From Nemertoderma westbladi (lineage: Eukaryota; Xenacoelomorpha; Nemertodermatida; Nemertodermatidae): a stretch of 31,858 bases of DNA. Positions 18,584 through 28,450 of this stretch are shown here, one piece after another. Position numbers and translations under genes: made by a program. The notes under the pieces are model-generated. The model searched no databases, was not told the DNA's origin, and saw only the letters and a list, made by a program, of their open reading frames with translations. The DNA lies in NCBI GenBank assembly GCA_032718475.1, contig JAUCBJ010005840.1:1-31858 (forward strand). The letters are read 5' to 3'. Within the stretch, counting starts at the first letter, position 1; the number at the start of each line of letters is the position of its first letter.

Positions 18584-18884
18584 TTTTTTTTTTTTAACAT
18601 TTCAATGAAGGCTTAAATAATTTTATGAAATGGTCTTCATACGTTAGTCGTGATGGCAAGTCATCAGATGGGCATTTAAAAAGAGGCGTTATCATACGAG
18701 ACCACATACGAGACAGGAGCCAAAAACATATAAAATGCAGCGAGCACATTAAAAATTGTGGGAGGGGGAAATTTACCATAACGCCTCTTTTTAAATGCCC
18801 ATCTGATGACTTGCCATTACTACTAACGCATGAAGACCATTTCATGAACTTATTTATTAAGCCTTCATTGAATTGTTAAAAAAG
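18584..18884. mobile_element. MITE-like element with about 100-bp terminal inverted repeats
   Basis: Left arm about 18590-18692 and right arm about 18778-18884 are close inverse copies, sharing AATGAAGGCTTAA, GAAATGGTCTTCAT, TCATCAGATGGGCATTTAAA and GAGGCGTTAT. The unique centre is only about 85 bp. Outer ends read T-run plus AACA on the left and TGTT plus A-run on the right, so the target duplication is unclear. Both strands show the same short peptide frame because of the palindrome, not because of a gene. The superfamily is not determined. Confidence 0.8.
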
Positions 18885-19127
18885 AGGGGTAATCCCCAAC
18901 CACCACTAATCTGAACCTCAACAATAGGAGCCCTAACAATAGGTTCAACAAAGAAATTCGATACAATGGAACTTTAACTACTTTACATAGTTATTGGTAT
19001 TGGTATATCATAATAGGGCCTATACTGTCTTATTTACCTATTTTACAATTTTGGTTTATTTATTTCACAATGGAGAAAGCTTCGATGGAAAATGTTTGTT
19101 TTTTTTTTTCAAAAAGTGACTATCAAT

Positions 19128-19192
19128 AAATAAAACGACATAAGTGGTGGCAAAAAGTAACATTTTTTGCCTCCACTTATATAGTTTTATTT
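19128..19192. repeat. 65-nt imperfect hairpin
   Basis: AAATAAAAC, ATAAGTGG and GGCAAAAA (19128-19156) are mirrored by TTTTTTGCC, CCACTTAT and GTTTTATTT (19163-19192) with a few mismatches and a loop of about 6 nt. Probably a tiny foldback remnant. Confidence 0.7.
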
Positions 19193-19265
19193 AATGGTTT
19201 TTACATCCCAGGTCTCTTATTTTTGAGAGTATCATGGAGTGATTTTTATTCAATTAAAATATAAT

Positions 19266-19375
19266 AATACTGTACAATTACTTAGAAATACATTTATTTG
19301 TGATAATCATCCAAAAATACTGTACAATTACTTAGAAATACATTTATTTGTGATAATCATCCAAAAATACTGTAC
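19266..19375. repeat. 50-bp exact tandem duplication
   Basis: The 50 bases from AATACTGTACAATTACTTAG at 19266 are repeated exactly from 19316, with a 10-base start of a third copy at 19366. It lies just before the satellite array. Confidence 0.95.
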
Positions 19376-19401
19376 TGTTTTTGATAATAATAAATAAATA
19401 G

Positions 19402-21545
19402 CTGTTGGGTGGAGTATCAGTGGTCATAGAAACACACACACGGCTGAAGATATACGGAAGTTTGAAACCTACTGTAGGAACCGGGTTCGCCCCCCAATGG
19501 GGACTGTTGGGTGGAGTATCAGTGGTCATAGAAACACGGCTGAAGATATACGGAAGTTTGAAACCTACTGTAGGAACCGGGTTCGCCCCCCAATGGGGAC
19601 TGTTGGGTGGAGTATCAGTGGTCATAGAAACACGGCTGAAGATATACGGAAGTTTGAAACCTAGTGTAGGAACCGGGTTCGCCCCCCAATGGGGACTGTT
19701 GGGTGGAGTATCAGTGGTCATAGAAACACGGCTGAAGATATACGGAAGTTTGAAACCCTTTGTAGGAACCGGGTTCGCCCCCCAATGGGGACTGTTGGGT
19801 GGAGTATCAGTGGTCATAGAAACTCGGCTGAAGATATACGGAAGTTTGAAACCTAGTGTAGGAACCGGGTTCGCCCCCCAATGGGGACTGTTGGGTGGAG
19901 TATCAGTGGTCATAGAAACACGGCTGAAGATATACGGAAGTTTGAAACCTACTGTAGGAACCGGGTTCGCCCCCTAATGGGGACTGTTGGGTGGAGTATC
20001 AGTGGTCATAGAAACACGGCTGAAGATATACGGAAGTTTGAAACCTACTGTAGGAACCGGGTTCGCCCCCCAATGGGGACTGTTGGGTGGAGTATCGGTG
20101 GTCATAGAAACACGGCTGAAGATATACGGAAGTTTGAAACCCTTTGTAGGAACCGGGTTCGCCCCCCAATGGGGACTGTTGGGTGGAGTATCAGTGGTCA
20201 TAGAAACACGGCTGAAGATATACGGAAGTTTGAAACCTACTGTAGGAACCGGGTTCGCCCCCCAATGGGGACTGTTGGGTGGAGTATCAGTGGTCATAGA
20301 AACACGGCTGAAGATATACGGAAGTTTGAAACCTACTGTAGGAACCGGGTTCGCCCCCCAATGGGGACTGTTGGGTGGAGTATCAGTGGTCATAGAAACA
20401 CGGCTGAAGATATACGGAAGTTTGAAACCTACTGTAGGAACCGGGTTCGCCCCCCAATGGGGACTGTTGGGTGGAGTATCAGTGGTCATAGAAACACGGC
20501 TGAAGATATACGGAAGTTTGAAACCTACTGTAGGAACCGGGTTCGCCCCCCAATGGGGACTGTTGGGTGGAGTATCAGTGGTCATAGAAACACGGCTGAA
20601 GATATACGGAAGTTTGAAACCTACTGTAGGAACCGGGTTCGCCCCCCAATGGGGACTGTTGGGTGGAGTATCGGTGGTCATAGAAACACGGCTGAAGATA
20701 TACGGAAGTTTGAAACCCTTTGTAGGAACCGGGTTCGCCCCCCAATGGGGACTGTTGGGTGGAGTATCAGTGGTCATAGAAACACGGCTGAAGATATACG
20801 GAAGTTTGAAACCTACTGTAGGAACCGGGTTCGCCCCCCAATGGGGACTGTTGGGTGGAGTATCAGTGGTCATAGAAACACGGCTGAAGATATACGGAAG
20901 TTTGAAACCTACTGTAGGAACCGGGTTCACCCCCCAATGGGGACTGTTGGGTGGAGTATCAGTGGTCATAGAAACACGGCTGAAGATATACGGAAGTTTG
21001 AAACCTACTGTAGGAACCGGGTTCGCCCCCCAATGGGGACTGTTGGGTGGAGTATCAGTGGTCATAGAAACATGGCTGAAGATATACGGAAGTTTGAAAC
21101 CTACTGTAGGAACCGGGTTCGCCCCCCAATGGGGACTGTTGGGTGGAGTATCAGTGGTCATAGAAACACGGCTGAAGATATACGGAAGTTTGAAACCCTT
21201 TGTAGGAACCGGGTTCGCCCCCCAATGGGGACTGTTGGGTGGAGTATCAGTGGTCATAGAAACACGGCTGAAGATATACGGAAGTTTGAAACCTACTGTA
21301 GGAACCGGGTTCGCCCCCCAATGGGGACTGTTGGGTGGAGTATCAGTGGTCATAGAAACACGGTTGAAGATATACGGAAGTTTGAAACCTAGTGTAGGAA
21401 CCGGGTTCGCCCCCCAATGGGGACTGTTGGGTGGAGTATCAGTGGTCATAGAAACACGGCTGAAGATATACGGAAGTTTGAAACCTACTGTAGGAACCGG
21501 GTTCGCCCCCCAATGGGGACTGTTGGGTGGAGTATCAGTGGTCAT
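19402..21545. repeat. 96-bp satellite, left array (22 full units plus 26 bp)
   Basis: Units start with CTGTTGGGTGGAGTATCRGT at 19402, then 19504 and every 96 bp to 21520. The first unit is 102 bp because of extra CA dinucleotides. Each unit ends ...GTTCGCCCCCCAATGGGGA. Differences are few and concentrated at three sites: CAGTGG/CGGTGG, and the triplet variants CCTACTG, CCTAGTG and CCCTTTG. The CCCTTTG form occurs in units 19696, 20080, 20656 and 21136. The array stops after 26 bases of a unit, where a LINE is inserted, and resumes in phase at 22647. 96 is a multiple of 3, so several frames are open throughout; I do not read this as coding. Confidence 0.97.
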
Positions 21546-21984
21546 TCAATTCAATTCAAATTTATTCAAACAAACAAACAAAACATTTAAAATCTAATAT
21601 ATAGCCTATACCAGGACCCATAGCCAGCCACATATCTTACATAACCAGAATATTTCTAGTTGCAATTAAGTAATATTAGTAATATAATCAGGGGGCTGGA
21701 TTGAGTCGGTAACTACTGTAGATGGTTATTAATGTATGAAGTTTGTTTGTTTCAGGAGAACAGCAAAATAGCAGTGCTAGTGACTAGCTGTCCACCTGGT
21801 AAAAATACTGGATATAAATATTGACGTTAGATTTATTATTTATATTCTTATGTTTATGAGGGAGGAGGGGGGGGGGGGGGGGGGTGGTGGTGCAAGGACT
21901 TGGATTGTGGATTATACTTAAATTATAATTAGATTTATAATTAGAATGACATAAATACATATTTTACGTGCAGAGTGTAACTCA

Positions 21985-22458
21985 CCCGGGTGAGACAAAA
22001 ATGAAGCGTGACCCCGCGCCCGGGTGAGACAAATAATTAAGCGTGGCCCCGCGCCCGGGTAAGACAAAAAATGAAGTGTGACCCAGCACCCGGGTGAGAC
22101 AAAATGAGGCATGACCCCTCGCCCGGGTGAGACAAATAATTAAGCGTGGCCCCGCGCCCGGGTGAGACAAAAAATGAAGCGTGACCCCGCGCCCGGGTGA
22201 GACAAAATGAGGCGTGACCCCGCGCCCAGGTGAGACAAATAATTAAGCATGGCCCCATGCCCGGGTGAGACAAAAAATGAAGCGTGGCCCCGCGCCCGGG
22301 TGAGACAAAAATGGAGAGTGACCCCTCGCCCGGGTGAGACAAAAAATGAAGCGTGACTCCGCGCCCGGGTGAGACAAAAAATGAAGCGTGACCCCGCGCC
22401 CGGGTGAGACAAAAAATGAAGCGTGACTCCGCGCCCGGGTGAGACAAAAAATGAAGCG
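21985..22458. repeat. About 34-bp minisatellite inside the LINE 3' UTR
   Basis: About 13-14 units of the type CCCGGGTGAGACAAAAAATG followed by AAGCGTGACCCCGCG. Unit length varies from 32 to 36 through changes in the A run. Variants with AATAATTAAGCGTGGCC recur at intervals, suggesting multi-unit duplication. Minus frames stay open because units lack stops there. The CCCGGGTGAG...GTGACCCCGCG elements are GC-rich in an AT-rich host. Confidence 0.93.
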
Positions 22459-22469
22459 TCACGCTTCAT
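22451..22469. repeat. Perfect 19-bp palindrome at the minisatellite edge
   Basis: ATGAAGCGT, a central C, then ACGCTTCAT. The last unit of the array is thus capped by an inverted piece of itself. Confidence 0.9.
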
Positions 22470-22646
22470 AACAAATTATGAGTTATAAGGGACAAATATC
22501 TACATATAAATATTTCAGTTTAATAAGAACAATTTTAATTCATTTAAAAATAAAGATTTGCTTGTGATTGAACGAAGTTCAGAATTTAGACTGTACCACA
22601 TTAACGATCCTTGAAGAGCCAGTGATTGATGAGCCACATTGAGTCG

Positions 22647-23876
22647 ATAGAAACACGGCTGAAGATATACGGAAGTTTGAAACCCTTTGTAGGAACCGGG
22701 TTCGCCCCCCAATGGGGACTGTTGGGTGGAGTATCAGTGGTCATAGAAACACGGCTGAAGATATACGGAAGTTTGAAACCTACTGTAGGAACCGGGTTCG
22801 CCCCCCAATGGGGACTGTTGGGTGGAGTATCAGTGGTCATAGAAACACGGCTGAAGATATACGGAAGTTTGAAACCCTTTGTAGGAACCGGGTTCGCCCC
22901 CCAATGGGGACTGTTGGGTGGAGTATCAGTGGTCATAGAAACACGGCTGAAGATATACGGAAGTTTGAAACCCTTTGTAGGAACCGGGTTTGCCCCCCAA
23001 TGGGGACTGTTGGGTGGAGTATCAGTGGTCATAGAAACACGGCTGAAGATATACGGAAGTTTGAAACCTAGTGTAGGAACCGGGTTAGCCCCCCAATGGG
23101 GACTGCTGGGTGGAGTATCGGTGGTCATAGAAACACGGCTGAAGATATACGGAAGTTTGAAACCTACTGTAGGAACCGGGTTCGCCCCCCAATGGGGACT
23201 GTTGGGTGGAGTATCGGTGGTCATAGAAACACGGCTGAAGATATACGGAAGTTTGAAACCTAGTGTAGGAACCGGGTTAGCCCCCCAATGGGGACTGCTG
23301 GGTGGAGTATCGGTGGTCATAGAAACACGGCTGAAGATATACGGAAGTTTGAAACCTACTGTAGGAACCGGGTTCGCCCCCCAATGGGGACTGTTGGGTG
23401 GAGTATCGGTGGTCATAGAAACACGGCTGAAGATATACGGAAGTTTGAAACCTACTGTAGGAACCGGGTTCGCCCCCCAATGGGGACTGTTGGGTGGAGT
23501 ATCAGTGGTCATAGAAACACGGCTGAAGATATACGGAAGTTTGAAACCTACTGTAGGAACCGGGTTCGCCCCCCAATGGGGACTGTTGGGTGGAGTATCG
23601 GTGGTCATAGAAACACGGCTGAAGATATACGGAAGTTTGAAACCTACTGTAGGAACCGGGTTCGCCCCCCAATGGGGACTGTTGGGTGGAGTATCGGTGG
23701 TCATAGAAACACGGCTGAAGATATACGGAAGTTTGAAACCTACTGTAGGAACCGGGTTCGCCCCCCAATGGGGACTGTTGGGTGGAGTATCAGTGGTCAT
23801 AGAAACACGGCTGAAGATATACGGAAGTTTGAAACCTACTGTGGGAACCGGGTTCGCCCCCCAATGGGGACTGTTG
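22647..23876. repeat. 96-bp satellite, right array (12 full units plus 72 bp)
   Basis: Starts mid-unit at 22647, exactly where the left array stopped. Full units run from 22719 to 23870. A dimer pattern is visible: the variant pair GGGTTAGCC/CTGCTGGG occurs at 23103 and again 192 bp later at 23295. The array ends at CTGTTGA near 23876. Confidence 0.97.
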
Positions 23877-24032
23877 ATTATTTTAGCCATGGAGAGCATT
23901 ATGATAATATCATACTACTCTATATACAATATCACTGTTTTTAACACTCTGACATGATAACCCGATTATTGTGTATTTATCGAACATCTCATAACTTATG
24001 AACTCTCTGCCACTAATTCTTTCCACTTTTAG
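23877..24032 (+). other. End of an intron before the myosin exon
   Basis: AT-rich sequence ending TTCTTTCCACTTTTAG (acceptor AG at 24031-24032), a good polypyrimidine tract and splice acceptor. The upstream donor and exons are not identifiable in the window. Confidence 0.55.
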
Positions 24033-24266
24033 GTTTTTCTGAAGCATTTCCACTTGGAGACATTGAACCGTGTGTTAGACCGGTATAGCGACCGGGCAGT
24101 CCAGTGCCAGAGGGTCGTCAGGGGTTACGTCGATCGGAAACGCGTGAAGGCGAAACGAGCGAGGGCGGTTGCTATAACAACATTTCTGTCGCGGGATGGT
24201 ACAGATACAGATGTTATTGAGTCCGAATATCCACCAGATACAGTTCTATTGATGCAGCGGAGTTAG
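24033..24266 (+). CDS. Terminal exon of an unconventional (class III-like) myosin heavy chain
   Basis: Begins in phase 0 at the splice acceptor with VFLKHFHLETLNRVLDRY, the converter/lever-arm junction of a myosin motor ('KVFLK...H.E.LN'). An IQ motif follows: CQRVVRGYVDR fits [IVC]QxxxRGxxxR, the calmodulin/light-chain binding helix. The remaining 40 or so residues are basic then polar (KAKRARAVAIT, YPPDTVLLMQRS) with no domain I recognise, and end at TAG (24264-24266). The 'H.E.LN' after FLK recalls class III myosins, from memory; the class is not certain. The motor domain must lie upstream, beyond the satellite array or outside the window, so this is a partial gene. If the gene is live, its last intron contains or abuts the 4.5-kb satellite region. 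A gene fragment is also possible. Confidence 0.7.
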   Translation, partial: VFLKHFHLETLNRVLDRYSDRAVQCQRVVRGYVDRKRVKAKRARAVAITTFLSRDGTDTDVIESEYPPDTVLLMQRS

Positions 24267-24358
24267 TTTATACTGTAGGCCTAAAGGATATGGTCTTAAT
24301 ACAGTAGCCCTATGGTCTATTTAGTAGCTCTACAAGCCTGTAGCCTTACAGTAGCCAT
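24267..24358 (+). other. Possible 3' UTR start of the myosin exon
   Basis: Contains loosely repeated CAGTAGCC/TGTAGCC words. No AATAAA is seen before the LINE begins at about 24375, so a transcript would probably end inside LINE sequence. Confidence 0.35.
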
Positions 24359-24386
24359 ACAATCCATTTCTCTGGAAATGGATTGT
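24359..24386. repeat. Perfect 12-bp inverted repeat at the LINE 5' junction
   Basis: ACAATCCATTTC (24359-24370) and its reverse complement (24375-24386) flank a 4-nt loop. The right arm is LINE sequence shared with copy 2, except for one base; the left arm is not LINE sequence in that orientation. It marks the 5' truncation point. Confidence 0.85.
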
Positions 24387-26671
24387 TTACGGCTGGAACC
24401 CAGTTCAAGAAGCGAACTGGAAAGCTATGGACTCATAGTGGACCCAGTGGTCACAAGTCCCAGGTAGACCATATTCTGTTTCGTAGGAAATATAGGAGCT
24501 CTATACAAGACTGTAATGCATTTACACTTCGACCCTTCTCCAGTGATCACCGCCTTTTTGTGGCCAAGGTAAGACTTAGTCTGCGTGCTAGCAGAACAAC
24601 GAAATCTGCCTTGCCGCAGCATGCATGACTGGTCCTCTCTGTTGCAACAGCTAAATGTGAGATCCAGCTTCATACAGCTGAGCAACAGGTATGAGGTTCT
24701 TGCCTCTGACGTTCTTGCCTCTGAGGCGGCAGATCACTGTGAGGGCTATACTGCCTTCACAGAAGCAGTTAAGTTAGCAGCTGCAGAAACAGTTCCTGTA
24801 TACCCTCGAAACAGGAAACGGGCCCCCTGGACTGACAACAAAATCCAGAAGTGCCGAAATGACCTATATAAGGCGCAGAAAGAGTCCCGACCCAAACAGA
24901 CTACAGCGGCCAAGATTGCAGTTAAGGCTGCATCAAGGTCCCTGAACAGGCAGTACTCTGTTAATCTACAGGAGCTAATAAACCAACAGGTTGATGCATA
25001 AATGATGCTGACGACAGCAGGCAATCATCCCAGGCATGGAAATCGAGCAACTTGCTTACTGGGCGGCAAATCCAACCAACCACCAAGGTTAAGGCTGAAT
25101 CACCAGCCGATCGCCTCAATGGTTGGAAAGCCCACTTTGAAAAGCTCCTCAATAATGACAGGGTATTGCCTGATAACTTTATAGAAGTAAACGTGTCTGA
25201 GTCTGTACTCCCAGATATTCCCACTGGCGATATCTCCTTTGCAGAAGTGAAGGCTGCTGCAAAGAGCATTAAGACCAATCGTGCCAGTGGAGTAGATGGT
25301 GTTCCCCCTGAGGTCTTTAAAATACCTGAGTGTTTAAAGCTCATCTATCCCATCATAGTAGACATGTACCGTACAACAAGAGTCCCACAAGAAATGAAAA
25401 CAAATAAGTTGGTGCCAGTTCCCAAGAAGGGCAACCTAACACTCTATGGTTCTTTTCGGGGAATCTCATTGATCTCGATTGCTGCAAAACTATACAATAG
25501 AATTCTATTAAATCGCATCAGGGATCCCATTGAGAGACTGCTACGTGGAAATCAGAATGGGTTCCGTAAAGGTCGTGGGACCATGGAGCCCATTTTGGCA
25601 CTTAGAAGGATAATTGAAGAGTTATCAAAAAAGAAAGGCAGGCATCTGGCTGTTATCTTTGTTGAGTTCATCAAGGCTTTTGATTCAGTCTCTCGCTCAC
25701 GTATGTTCAGCATACTTTCATTATATGGGATTCCTGATGAAATTATTGCAGCAATCAGATCAGTATACGATGGTTCGACAACATTTGTGTCTACTGTTGA
25801 CAGCGACACAGAACCATTTGAAGTGTTATGGGGCGTCCTCCAGGGAGACACACTTGCACCATTCTTGTTCATAATTGTTGTTGACTATGTTCTACGCATG
25901 TCCTTAGATCATCATAATGATGATGGGGTGATGATAACTCCACCTACTGGCTCCAGAAGTCGAGGAAATCCTGCCAAGTACCTAACTGATCTAGACTTTG
26001 CTGATGACTTAGGAGTACTCTCAGAATCATTAGAGGGAGCCCAACGGCTCCTCAGCTCATTAGAACATGCTGCTTCTAGTGTTGGTCTTTTTATTAACTC
26101 CAGAAAGACCAAAATTTTGACAGTTAACTTTGAAAGTCCTCAGCAAGTCTCTGATCGGATGAGCATAAGCTCAAAAGATGGTATGCTTGAGCATGTGGAT
26201 GACTTCTGTTACCTGGGATCATGGATCCGGAAGTCAGGTGAGGACCTTCGAATTCGTAAGGGAAAGGCATGGGCAGCCTTCAATAGGCTTTCCAGGATTT
26301 GGAAGTCACCGAGAATTAATCGTAAACTTAAGGTCCGATTATTTAGAGCAGCGGTAGTTCCAGTACTCCTCTATGGGAGTCCATGCTGGGCTCTAACTGC
26401 TGAGGACACCAAATCTCTGGATGGCACTTTCACAAGAATGCTACGCCGGGTTCATTGTGTCAAGTACAATGCACACATCTCCAACCAGACACTATATAAC
26501 ATTGGAGGTGTCTCATTGGTTCCCCCAAGCTTGACACTAGAACAAAATCGCCTCCGCTTTGCAGGACATTGCTTTCGCCGTGAGGACCAGCCAGTGCATA
26601 ATCTTGTACTTTGGAAGCCTCATGGAGTGAATAAGCATGGTGGACAGCCCATGACTTTCTTGAGACGCATC
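24375..26671 (+). pseudogene. LINE endonuclease-reverse transcriptase (copy 1), broken
   Basis: 24383-24628 encodes the endonuclease C-terminus: HKSQVDHILFRRK and the catalytic SSDHRL. Frame changes follow near 24625 and 25000 (linker NRKRAPWTDNKIQKCRND). The RT is intact from about 25052: ASGVDGVPPEVFK, NGFRKGRGT, motif A (VIFVEFIKAFDSVSRS, with Glu-Phe where copy 2 has Asp-Phe), motif B (VLQGDTLAPFLFII), motif C FADD (25997-26008), then CYLGSWIRKSGEDLRIRKGK, LLYGSPCWALT and LRFAGHCFRR. The change from VDF to VEF in motif A replaces a catalytic aspartate, so the enzyme should be dead. The frame runs into the inserted element at 26672. Confidence 0.88.
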
Positions 26672-26675
26672 TTAA

Positions 26676-27162
26676 TCCTATCCATGCCGGGGGGGGGGGG
26701 GGGGACTTTTGGAGACGCACTTTATTTGATTGCTTGGTTCAAAGCCAAACCACATTTATTGCAAGTGAAATTCCGTTACTTTTCCTAAAATTTATTATTC
26801 TTTATCTTAAAACAAAAATTAATTTTCATATTATTATTTATGACCATGAAAATGACTCGTAAACTGACCTGTCTCTGAAACTGTCATATTATTGCTGAAC
26901 TATTGTCGGAGGGAAATTTAAAATTCAATCAATTTAATATCAATTTAAAATCAATTTAAACATAATTATAGTATATAAATATTATATTTGAGCATTAGTG
27001 TGTGGCATATTTGAATAGAGGAATAAATGTTGTATCTAAAACTTTTTACTTTAAAGTAATATCATCATACCACACAAAGTTATATGCTTCCAAACTTTAC
27101 GTCTCCAAAAGTCCCCCCCCTCCGGTAGTTTGAGCGTCTAAAGTACCCCGGTATGGATAGGG
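26676..27162. mobile_element. TTAA-flanked MITE-like element, piggyBac-like, 487 bp
   Basis: Flanked by TTAA on both sides (26672-26675 and 27163-27166). Termini are TCCTATCCATGCCGGGG on the left and, inverted on the right, CCCTATCCATACCGGGG: 15 of 17 match. A second inverted pair, GACTTTTGGAGACG (26704-26717) and its exact complement (27100-27113), lies inside, next to G/C runs. The empty site is seen in LINE copy 2, where CATCTTAAAGGACAC is uninterrupted. TTAA targets with CCCT ends point to the piggyBac superfamily. No transposase is present, so it is non-autonomous. Confidence 0.8.
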
Positions 27163-27310
27163 TTAAGGACACTGGCATTGAAGATGCGGATGATCTAGCA
27201 AATGTCATGGGTGATAGGGAGTTGTGGCGGTGCAATTTTGTCGATAAGCCGGCACAGCATTCTTAAAAATGCAGCTGCAATGCAGCATGCCGATCCTAGT
27301 AGTAGTAGTA
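27163..27310 (+). pseudogene. C-terminal end of LINE copy 1 after the insertion
   Basis: Continues the LINE frame after the TTAA: text DADDLANVMGDRELWRCNFV as in copy 2, with a stop near 27265 and then the TAG tail. One base fewer than copy 2 just after TTAA. Confidence 0.8.
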
Positions 27311-28450
27311 TGTTTTAACCATGTGCTCTTTTGACATTAGATATGCGCATGTTTTAATTAACTGAAGATTTTTAAATTAAGGTGCATGTATCTCTAATAT
27401 CAAAAGTTGGTGAATGAAAATATAAAAAAATATTTCGTCAGGAATGAACCTATTTAATGAAATTCTGTACACACGATACAAATTTCACCAATTTTCACAA
27501 ATTTAGAATTTGTATTCTTAAATATTACTTTTTCGCTCAAATATACCCCATAGTCGGGAGAAATCCCTAGGGAAAATTGGTGGTCCCTCACTTCGTGGTA
27601 AATACCTACTGTAGAATAGAAAATTGAATAACATCTAAGAATAATTATATATAATAGCTATTTTTATCGAGTTATATTGGTGTTGTAAGGGTCTAAGCAA
27701 CGATTCTAAGTAAAACAAATTCCTTTTTAACATATGGCCATTTCGTGCATTAATAGTCTTCAGTGATATAAATATATACTAAAATGTTTACATAATTTAC
27801 ATTTTAAAATAAGTACGTACGTGGTTAAATTTAATTGAATAATACTGTAAAAGATACTAATTTATACGAGGCTATCGTACAGTACATGCCTGGTTATTTT
27901 CGGATGAAGAATCGATAAAATACGAAGTGTGAATAAAATATGAGCAGTGGTAAAAAGAGAGATTAGGCTGACATGGAGGATAAGTTAAATTAAAATAGGT
28001 AAGGAAAATAAAGTTAAATATATAATAATGTGATACTTTTCGGATGAACATTCGATAAAATGCGAAGTGTGACTAAGGATAGGTAGATACAATTAATTAA
28101 GTTAAAATAAGTAAAAATAAATAAAAAGATATACGGCAATTCAGGTGTGGACGGCTAGGAAGGTACAATTAAATAAAATGAAATAAAGTGAAGTGAAATG
28201 AAATAAAATAAAATTATTTAAAACATGAGCAGACAATCGATAAAATTCATAAAATGAGATAAAGTTGATAGATGACACCACAATGCTGGAATAAATTACT
28301 GCAGGTCTAGCAGCTGTTGAAACAAGCCGCAAACAATAATAAAATATAATATAATATAACACCACCATTGAAGTTACGCTATTGTTATACAAAGTGAATC
28401 GAGTTACAAAAAGCAGAATGATTAGTATAATGGTGGAATAACTTTGTTGA
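27311..28450. other. AT-rich spacer with weak 140-bp direct repeats
   Basis: No gene is recognised. 'TTTCGGATGAANATTCGATAAAATRCGAAGTGTGA'-like segments occur at about 27897 and 28037, and a weaker version (AATCGATAAAATTCATAAAAT) near 28233. Likely old non-coding repeats. Confidence 0.45.

Larger units (their letters stand above)
21546..22646 (-). mobile_element. 5'-truncated CR1/L2-like LINE inserted in the satellite
   Basis: On the minus strand the left end is a 5-bp tail, TTGAATTGAATTGAA, typical of CR1/L2/Jockey-type LINE 3' ends. The right end (22515-22646) encodes the protein C-terminus: ALQGSLMWYSLNSELRSITS and FLNELKLFLLN with a stop at 22515. The rest is 3' UTR containing the 34-bp minisatellite and an 18-base G run (21867-21884). 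Satellite unit phase is kept across the insertion: it stops at ...GGTCAT on the left and resumes at ATAGAAAC on the right, with about 2 bp shared. Confidence 0.85.
24375..27310 (+). mobile_element. RTE-like LINE copy 1, 5'-truncated
   Basis: Starts within the endonuclease and ends CCTAGTAGTAGTAGTA at 27310. It is very similar to copy 2 (28740-31834, opposite strand) over its whole length. The 3' UTR is only a few dozen bases after the stop, and the tail is a TAG microsatellite; both features are usual for RTE-type LINEs. A 487-bp TTAA-flanked element (26676-27162) interrupts the last part of the frame. Confidence 0.9.

Noticed and set aside
18594-18879. Two overlapping genes of 83-84 codons on opposite strands
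   Set aside because: They encode the same peptide start because the region is an inverted repeat; better explained as a MITE.
19881-21597. Reading frames of 500 or more codons on both strands (19881-21392 +, 19987-21597 +, 19974-21545 -)
   Set aside because: They are the 96-bp satellite read in frame. The unit length is a multiple of 3 and the unit has no stop in these frames. The same array is open on both strands at once, with no start, promoter or family match.
19402-23876. CRISPR array
   Set aside because: The direct repeats are contiguous, without unique spacers, and the genome is eukaryotic.
22601-23957. Frames of about 430-440 codons in the right satellite array
   Set aside because: Same repeat effect as in the left array; they even run into the neighbouring LINE tail.
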